Origin: JBAXEO01 sp963789515
GTDB lineage: Bacteria; Actinomycetota; Coriobacteriia; Anaerosomatales; JAAXUF01
NCBI GenBank assembly: GCA_963789515.1
Contig: CAWBKW010000004.1
Coordinates: 516,031 to 580,030 of the forward strand
Reading direction: 5' to 3'
DNA length: 64,000 nucleotides
In this document: piece after piece, positions 57,797-64,000 of the stretch
Position numbering within the stretch: position 1 is the first letter of the stretch
How the letters are laid out: every line of letters starts with the position of its first letter
Translations under genes and position numbers: made by a program
Notes under the pieces: model-generated
Told to the model about the DNA's origin: nothing
The model's database searches: none
What the model saw: only the letters and a program-made list of their open reading frames with translations

Positions 57797-58973
57797 ATGA
57801 GAGATATCGAACCGCAGACGATTCCTCCACACCACCGGCTTGGCTTCGGCGGCGGCGCTGCTGGGCTCGGTTCCAAAGCCTATTCGGCGCCCAAAGCCGA
57901 GGTTCTCGACACCCGCGTTATCAGCCAGCTGCCCCAGTATTATCACGGCTGGCCGACGCTGACGCGCCGGCGCAACGGCCAATTGCTGGTCGCCTATTCC
58001 GGCGGACGGGTGGCCCATGTCTGCCCCTTTGGCCGGGTGGAGCTGTTGGCGTCTTCGGACAACGGCAAGTCGTGGAGCTGGCCGCAGGTGGTGCTCGACA
58101 GCCCCATCGATGACCGTGACGCGGGCGTGCTGGAAACGGCGCGCGGGACAATCCTGGTCACCTCATTTACCTCGCTGGCCTACGAGCCGAAACTGGAGAA
58201 GGCGCTGGAGAAGAAGGTGGGCGAGCCCGGCGCCTGGTCGGCCGAGCAGCGCACGGCCTGGGTATCGGCCCGCGACCGGCTGACGGCGCGAGCAGCGCCG
58301 TGCCGAGCTGGGCGAATGGATCGTCCGCTCGACCGACGGGGGTATGTCCTGGTCCGGGCGCGTGCCGACGATCGTGAACAGCCCGCACGGGCCGATTCAA
58401 TTGGCGGATGGCCGTTTGCTGTATGCCGGCAAGGAACTTTGGACCAAGGCCGAGCGTGTCGGGGTGTGCGAATCGACGGATGATGGCAAAAGCTGGCGCT
58501 GGCTGGCGGAGATTCCCGCCCGCCCGGGCGATGACGCGAAGGAGTATCACGAACTGCATGCGGTGGAGACCGGTGATGGGCGCATCGTTGTCCATATTCG
58601 TAACCACAACAAGGCCAATGCGGGGGAGACGCTCCAGACGGAGTCCACCGACGGGGGCAAGAGCTGGAGCGTGCCGCACACCATCGGGGTGTGGGGTTTG
58701 CCGTCGTTCCTGATGCGGCTGCGCAGCGGGAAGTTGCTGATGACTTACGGTTATCGGCGGGCACCGTTTGGTAACCAGGCCCGGATCAGCGAGGACCAGG
58801 GGCGGACCTGGTCGGAGCCGTTGACTGTTTCGGCTGACGGAGCCGGTGGCGACCTGGGCTACCCGAGCACGGTGGAGTTGGAAGACGGCACGCTGCTCAG
58901 CGTGTGGTATGAGAAGATGAAGACCTTGCCGCACGCGGTGTTGCGGCAGGCGCATTGGCGGCTGACGGTTTAA
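57797..58973 (+). CDS. Tat-exported sialidase-like (BNR/Asp-box) protein, frameshifted
   Basis: ATG 57797 and a one-base shift soon after expose a twin-arginine signal, RRRFLHTTGLASAAALLGS. The mature protein is a six-bladed-propeller type with four Asp-boxes: SSDNGKSWSW, STDGGMSWSG-like at ~58330, STDDGKSWRW, STDGGKSWSV, and a further SEDQGRTWSE. Other conserved parts are PTLTRRRNGQLLVAYSGGR, NSPHGPIQLADGRLLYAG and GDLGYPSTVELEDGTLLSVW ahead of YEKM. Such enzymes release sialic acid or related sugars in the periplasm; substrate specificity cannot be read from this sequence. Breaks near 57808, 57870 and 58290. Confidence 0.82.
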
Positions 58974-58977
58974 TCTG

Positions 58978-59870
58978 ATGGCTGGGTACATGGCGATGCG
59001 ATCCGTGCTGCAATGGTTGTCTCAGATGTTCACTTGGTCAGGCTGGGTAGAAACTGCATTGTTGTGCCGGGGGAAAAGGCGAGGTTGTGGTGTGTTGTGG
59101 TTGGGAGGGGCGGCCACAGTTCTGGCAGCATTGACGTTACAGGCAGGCGAGCCGCCGCGCGGGAAGGCTTCGGACCAGACTTACCAGGTGCGGTGGCTGC
59201 CGAGCGCGAAGGTGAAGCTGGATGGCCGCGCGGAGGAGGCGGCGTGGAAGGAGGCGGTGGTGGAGAAGCGGTTTGTTTTCCCTGGAAGCAGTCGCCGGCA
59301 CCGGAGACCGAGTTTCGGGCGTTGTGTGATGGCACCGATTTGTATTTCGCCGTTCGCGTGCGGGACGCAGACATTGTCGTGCTCGATACGTTGCGTGACG
59401 AAGAGGATGAGGTGTTCGAGGATCGCATGGAGATTTATCTGAGCCGGGATGACCAGATGAACGATTACTACTGCTTTGAGGTGGATTCGCGGGGCAGGGT
59501 ATTCGACTACCGCGGCTCGTTTTACCGGAAGCTGGATACCACGTGGAAGTTTAAGGGCCTGCAGGCCAAGGGCAGGCCGGTATACAAGGGTTACGAGATT
59601 GAGGGCCGCATCCCGCTGAAGAGCCTTAAGGCGCTGGGCTTCCCGACCGTGCAGCCGGGAGTGCGGATTCGCTGCGGTTTATATCGGGCGGAGTTTAGTC
59701 ATGACCGCAGCGGTCGTGTGGTTGAGCAGAAGGAAACGCTGCATAACCTGGGCCGGAAGGTGGAGGGGCCGCCGCCGATTGAGGAATGGATCAGTTGGGT
59801 GGACCCGAAGCTCAAAAAGCCGGATTTTCACGTGCCGGCCACCTTGGGGTGGCTGGAGTTTGTCAGGTAG
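58978..59870 (+). CDS. Secreted CBM9-like carbohydrate-binding protein, frameshifted
   Basis: ATG 58978 is four bases after the previous stop; an internal start nearer the signal peptide (VLWLGGAATVLAALTLQAG) is possible. The mature part is one CBM9/DOMON-type beta-sandwich: VKLDGRAEEAAWKEAVVEKR, ALCDGTDLYFAVRVRDADIV, EDRMEIYLSRDDQMNDYYCF, YEIEGRIPLKSLKALGF, and a final WVDPKLKKPDFHVPATLGWL. One break near 59285 joins VFPG to PWKQSPAPETEF. No catalytic domain is present. It is probably co-transcribed with the sialidase-like gene and binds the sugars or glycans being processed. Confidence 0.8.
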
Positions 59871-59917
59871 AATTTCGTTCCCGATTCGCGTGGCCGGAAC
59901 GCGCAACCCATAAGACT

Positions 59918-62900
59918 ATGAAACAAATACGAGTCCTTTCTCTGCTTGGCATCATCTTGAGTGCGTTGGCGCCTACCCCCAGCCCGGCGGCATCCAGGGC
60001 GGAAGGCAGACCGACGATCATCGTCTCGCCGCGCGAGGCGTCGTGGATGGAGCAGCTGGCCGCGCGCGAGGTGCGGCGGTATGTCTACCTGCGCACGGGC
60101 CCGTTGCTGCCGATGGTGACGGAGCCGCAAGGCGGCACGTTCCAAAGGGAGACCTCATTCTGGTCGCGCGCAAAGACAGGCCGTTGATCAGGGCCGGCCG
60201 TGAGGGGCAGGTGCTGGGGCTCTGGATGCGCTGGCGCCGCAGGGCTATTGGCTCAAGACGATCCCGGTCGAGCGCGTCGTCCGCTGAGTGCGCAGGTGCT
60301 GCTGTGACGGGCGGAGACGATGCGGGCACGCTCTACGCCGCCTATCGGCTGGCCGAGGTGCTGGGCGTGCGGTTCTACCTGCACGGGGATGTCGTTCCCG
60401 ACGAGCGGGTGGAATGGAAGCTGCCGGTGCTGGACGAGCGGGCGGCGCCGCTGTTCGCGCTGCGGGGCATCCAGCCGTTCCACGATTTCCCCGAAGGGCC
60501 GGACTGGTGGAACCGGGACGATTACCTGGCGGTGATCGGCCAACTGCCGAAGCTGCGGCATGAACTTCTTCGGCCTGCACACCTACCCCGAGGAGCGCCC
60601 GAACGCCGAGCCGACCGTGTGGATCGGGCTGCCGGGCGACATCGGGCGAGCGGGCAAGGTCAAGTTCAGCTACCCGTCCAGCTACATGAACACGCTGCGC
60701 GGCAACTGGGGTTATGCGGCGAAGAAGACCAGCGATTACGTCTTCGGCAGCGCGGCGCTCTTCGAGCGGGATGATTTCGGGCCGGAGGTGATGTTCGGCT
60801 TCATGCCGTCGCCGACCACGCCCGAGGCCAGCAACGAGGTGTTCGACCGCACCGCCGCGACTGCTGCGCGAGGCGTTCGGCTTCGCGCACCAGGCTCGGC
60901 GTGAAGACCTGCGTCGGCACCGAGACGCCGCTCATCGTTCCCAAGCTGCGTCCAGGAACGGCTGAAGGCGCAGGGCAAGAATCCCGCCGACCCGGCCGTG
61001 GTCCAGGAGCTCTACGAGGGCATCTTCCGCCGCGCGGCGGCGGCTTACCCGCTGGACTATTACTGGTTCTGGACGCCGGAAGGCTGGACGTGGTCCGGCG
61101 TGAAGGAGGAGCAGATCAAGGCGACCATGGACGACCTTGTCAACGCCATCGCCGCCCGCGAGAAGGCGCAGGCGCCCTTCCGCCTGGCCACCTGCGGCTG
61201 GGTGCTGGGGCCGCAGCAGGACCGGGCGATGTTCGACAAGGTGCTGCCCAAGGACGTGGCGGTGAGCTGCATCAACCGGCAGGTGGGCTACACGCCGGTG
61301 GACGCCGGCTTCGCCGAGGTGCAGGGGCGTTCGAAGTGGGCCATTCCCTGGCTGGAGGACGACCCGGCGCTGACCGCGCCGCAATTGTGGGTCGGCCGGA
61401 TGCGGCGCGACGCCGCCGACGCGCTGCGCTACGGCTGCGACGGCCTGATGGGCATCCACTGGCGCACGCGCGTGCTCGGGCCGAACGTCGGCGCGCTGGC
61501 CCAGGCCGCCTGGGAGCAGGGCGCCTGGGCGGAGGCGTACAAGTTCGCGCCTCCGGCGCGCCGAGCCGCCGCGCGCAGCCGGGCCCGGTGGGCGGACAAG
61601 TCGCCGCCTTCCCGAACAACCCCATCGCCGACACGGCCGAGCCCCGCTCTACCAGACGGTGCGCTACAACCTCTCCGGCCTATCACCTGCCGGCGACCAA
61701 CGGCCTCTGCACGGTCACGCTCAAGTTCTGCGAGCCGCACTACAATGCCGCCGGCGTGCGCGTGTTCGACGTGAAGCTGCAGGGCCGGACGGTGCTGAAG
61801 AACCTGGACATCTTCGCCCGGGTCGGCAAGAACCGCGCCCTGGATTTCACCTACACCAACGTCGTGGTCACCAACGGCTGGGTGGACATCGACTTCGTGC
61901 CGCGCGTCGAGTTTCCCAGCATCGCCGCGATCGCCGTCGAGGGCAACGGCTTCGCTGACAAGATCAACTGCGGCGGCCCGGCCTACGGCGATTACGCGGC
62001 CGACGCGCCGGCCACCGAGCCGCCGAAGCCAATCCTGCCGGCACGGGGGATTTCTACGCTGGACTGGGCGGCGCACGCAATTCGGCCCGGAGGTCGGCCC
62101 GGCGGCGGCGGCCATCTTCCAGAAGATTGACGGCGCGCTGCCCAAGCCCTGCACCTGGGTGGACGGCCCCGGCGGCATCCAGCCGGACAAGCGGCCCTGG
62201 GAACAGGTGAGGAAGGAATACGCCTTCGTGGATGAGTTCGCGGCGCTGGGGCCGGCGAGTCCGGGGCGCGGGCAACCGGGAGCGCTACGATTACTGGCTG
62301 AACACCTTCGCCTACCTGCGCGCGGTGGGCGAGGTGAACTGCGCCTGGGGCGAATACAACCGGGTGATGGAGAAGGTGAAGCAGGAGAAAGATGCGGCGG
62401 CGCAGAAGGAGATGGCGCGCCGACTGGCGCTGCCGGTGCGCGTGAAGCTGGTCGGGCTGGTGGGCGTGGTCTTTGACCACCTGCTGGCGACCGTTTCCAC
62501 GACGGGCGAACTGGGCACCGTGGCGAACTGGAACCAGCACAACCTGCCCGGCCTGCTCACCAAGCCGGGCGAGGAACTCGCCAGGCTTCTCGGCGAGCCG
62601 TTGCCCGCGAGCGCGCAGCTCGCGCAGTCGTACCACGGTCCGACGCGCGTCATCGTGCCCACCATCCGCACGAGCCTGGCCGCGGACGAGCCTTGAAGCT
62701 GAAGGTGATCATTCTGTCCGAAACCCCGCCGCGCGCCGCCACCCTCTGCTGGCGCAAGCTCGGCGAGCGCCGGTTTGCGCAAGTCCCGCTGAAGCCGGTG
62801 GCGCGAGGGGTTTACTCCGTCCAATTGCCCGCCGGCGGGAAGGACGATTTCGAGTATTACGTCCAGGTCGAGACCGAGGGCAGGCGAGCCGGTCTATTTC

Positions 62901-62960
62901 CCGGCCACGGCCCCGAAGCTCAACCAGACAGTGGTGAGGTATGCGGCCGCGTCACCCTAA
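59918..62960 (+). CDS. Large secreted DUF4838 / malectin-domain glycan-active protein, frameshifted
   Basis: ATG 59918, signal peptide VLSLLGIILSALAPTPSPA. The N-terminus is the alpha-glucuronidase-N/DUF4838-type domain (TIIVSPREASWMEQLAAREV, TLYAAYRLAEVLGVRFYLHG). A TIM-barrel-like centre follows (MNFFGLHTYPEERPNAEPTV, YYWFWTPEGWTWSGVKEEQI, MGIHWRTRVLGPNVGALAQA). A malectin/CBM57-like domain is inserted at ~61690-61990 (LCTVTLKFCEPHYNAAGVRV, NGWVDIDFVPRVEFPSIAAI). Then come a helical domain and a C-terminal beta domain ending VYFPATAPKLNQTVVRYAAA. Total ~1,014 residues. At least ten breaks (for example near 60140, 60290, 60560, 60870, 60945, 61630, 62070, 62265 and 62695) make it the most frameshifted gene here. 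Likely a glycoside hydrolase; the reaction is unknown. Confidence 0.75.
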
Positions 62961-63035
62961 GTCCTTTTGGTTTGCAGTTTGCAGGGTTTGGGGAATAATG
63001 TGGGCAGCCGAGCAACTCTAACGGAAAGGAACCAA

Positions 63036-63335
63036 ATGAGGACAGAGCAGAACTAGCTAATGAGAAACTTGCCAGCGACCTCAAGGCGGTGGTGCAAGAC
63101 GCGGAGGAACTGATGAAGGCGACCGCCGGCCAGGCCGGGGAGAAGGTCAGCGAAGCGCGCAGCCGGCTGGCGGCGGCACTCGAGTCGGCCAAAGCCAGCT
63201 TGTCAGCGGCTGGAGGAGAAGACCGTGGCCGCGGCGAAAGCGACGGACCGGACCATTCGCGAGCATCCTTATGAATCCATCGGCATCGCCTTCGGCGTGG
63301 GGCTGCTGGTCGGCGTGCTGGTCGCGCGCAAATAG
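63036..63335 (+). CDS. DUF883 (ElaB/YqjD-like) membrane-anchored protein, frameshifted
   Basis: GGAAAGGA precedes ATG 63036. After a shift near the start the protein reads ANEKLASDLKAVVQDAEELM, KATAGQAGEKVSEARSRLAA, then (second shift near 63215) REHPYESIGIAFGVGLLVGV and LVARK at TAG 63333-63335. This is the whole ElaB/YqjD architecture: an amphipathic helical region and one C-terminal transmembrane helix with the glycine zipper. In E. coli the homologues anchor ribosomes to the membrane in stationary phase. Confidence 0.82.
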
Positions 63336-63341
63336 GGGCCC

Positions 63342-63730
63342 ATGGAAGAGGCGGGAGAGAGCAGGGAGGGGTATCTTCGCGTCGCTGCGGCGGCTGCTGA
63401 AGACCGTTTTTGCCATCGCGCAAAACCGGCTGGAGCTGTTGCTGGTGGAGTTGCAGGAGGAGCGGTGGCGGCTCTTCGAGGCCCTGCTGCTGGTCGGGGT
63501 GGTGCTTATCCTGGCGGCGATGACTCTGATGGTGGTCACCGTCACATCGTGGTGCTGTGCCTGAGAGGCCGAGCGTCTCGACTTGCTCGTGGCGTTGATG
63601 CTGGTTTACCTGGTCGGCGACGACGATCGGCTTCTGGCGGCTGCGCATCCGGTTGAAGAGCTGGGCGCCGTTCTCCGCAACCCTGGCCGAACTCAAGAAG
63701 GACAAGGCGTGCTTGGAAGAAAAGAGCTAG
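63342..63730 (+). CDS. Phage-holin-family / YqjE-like membrane protein, frameshifted
   Basis: ATG 63342 is 6 bases after the previous stop. The protein reads IFASLRRLLKTVFAIAQNRL, ELLLVELQEERWRLFEALLL, then two hydrophobic helices (LVGVVLILAAMTLMVVTVT and LVALMLVYLVG) and WAPFSATLAELKKDKACLEE before TAG 63728-63730. This is the YqjE/holin-III-like topology. Breaks lie near 63368, 63555 and 63615. In E. coli yqjE sits between yqjD and yqjK, the same order as here. Confidence 0.78.
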
Positions 63731-63954
63731 ACAGACTGAGCCTGCAGAAGCAGGCGCTCCTGCTGGAAAGCAGCCTGAACCGGGTCGCGCTGCAAGCGGA
63801 GATCCAGAGCCTGCGTTCCGCCACCGCGTGGGTGAGCGAAGCGGCGCAGGCGTCGCGAAAACTGGCGCCGCTGCTCGCGGTCGTGGCTTCGGTAGCGGGG
63901 TTTCTTTTTGCGCGGCGGCACCCGTCGTTCCGCGTCCTGGGACCAGCCGGATAG
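63709..63954 (+). CDS. YqjK-like small membrane protein
   Basis: GTG 63709 overlaps the end of the holin-like gene by 22 bases. The 81-residue protein has a helical region (LDRLSLQKQALLLESSLNRV, ALQAEIQSLRSATAWVSEAA) and a C-terminal hydrophobic helix (LAPLLAVVASVAGFLFARR). Size, topology and gene order support a YqjK-like assignment. The last 46 bases of the window after it hold no identifiable gene. Confidence 0.65.
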   Translation: MLGRKELDRLSLQKQALLLESSLNRVALQAEIQSLRSATAWVSEAAQASRKLAPLLAVVASVAGFLFARRHPSFRVLGPAG

Positions 63955-64000
63955 TGGGGGCCGTCAAATGGATTTTGCCGCTCTATCGGTTGTGGAAGGC

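Noticed and set aside
1..64000. tRNA, rRNA or riboswitch genes
   Set aside because: No cloverleaf, rRNA-like or known riboswitch core was recognised by eye. A covariance-model search would be needed to exclude small RNAs.

Overview
The window looks like a piece of a GC-rich Verrucomicrobiota chromosome, probably a Limisphaerales/Pedosphaerales-type soil or freshwater lineage. The evidence is a combination typical of that phylum: PEP-CTERM proteins, a prepilin-type H-X9-DG protein, a TIGR02999-like ECF sigma factor beside a serine/threonine kinase with a TPR tail, delta-60 repeat proteins, T5SS/PEP-CTERM-associated repeats, and many short intergenic palindromes. No rRNA, tRNA or CRISPR was recognised. 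About half of the recognisable genes are broken by single-base indels while the protein continues perfectly in the next frame. Most of these look like sequence errors, so such genes are annotated as one CDS with the breaks described.

Layout. 0.4-1.5 kb: secreted SUMF1-domain protein. 1.6-10.8 kb: copper/silver block with a CusA pump, a CusB adaptor carrying two C-terminal YHS domains, a Tat-exported multicopper oxidase and a small membrane-anchored HPCSMC protein; nested palindromes lie between cusB and the oxidase. 10.9-14.2 kb: a tight operon of three related secreted proteins and an H-X9-DG pseudopilin-like protein. 14.3-19 kb: a repeat lipoprotein, a DUF2007-like protein fused to a prepilin leader, non-phosphorylating GAPDH (gapN), and a two-module secreted protein. 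19-34 kb: surface proteins, almost all on the minus strand (NHL/beta-repeat protein, a ~4.5 kb adhesin-like gene, tandem delta-60 genes and their remnants).

34.5-42 kb: two GNAT acetyltransferases, a ~1,690-residue kinase-TPR protein and its ECF sigma factor. 42.2-46 kb: a MacA/integrase chimera, a NarL-type response regulator, and a cluster of DUF2007-like proteins. 46.5-51.6 kb: CBM48 protein, DUF4202 protein, ClpX-like ATPase, a hypothetical protein and an O-methyltransferase. 51.9-63 kb: a glycan-degradation region with a clan-A-like glycoside hydrolase carrying accessory domains, a PEP-CTERM protein, an outer-membrane protein remnant hit by an IS fragment, a Tat-exported sialidase-like protein, a CBM9-like protein and a large DUF4838/malectin protein. 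63-64 kb: a DUF883 / holin-like / YqjK-like envelope-stress cluster.

How the genes may work together. The copper genes form a detoxification unit of efflux plus periplasmic oxidation. The secreted hydrolases and carbohydrate-binding proteins suggest use of complex, possibly sialylated or sulfated glycans. The kinase/sigma pair and the response regulator/DUF2007 cluster are two separate signalling modules. A ~32 bp element upstream of the kinase is also present upstream of the delta-60 genes and one small secreted protein, which hints at shared regulation.
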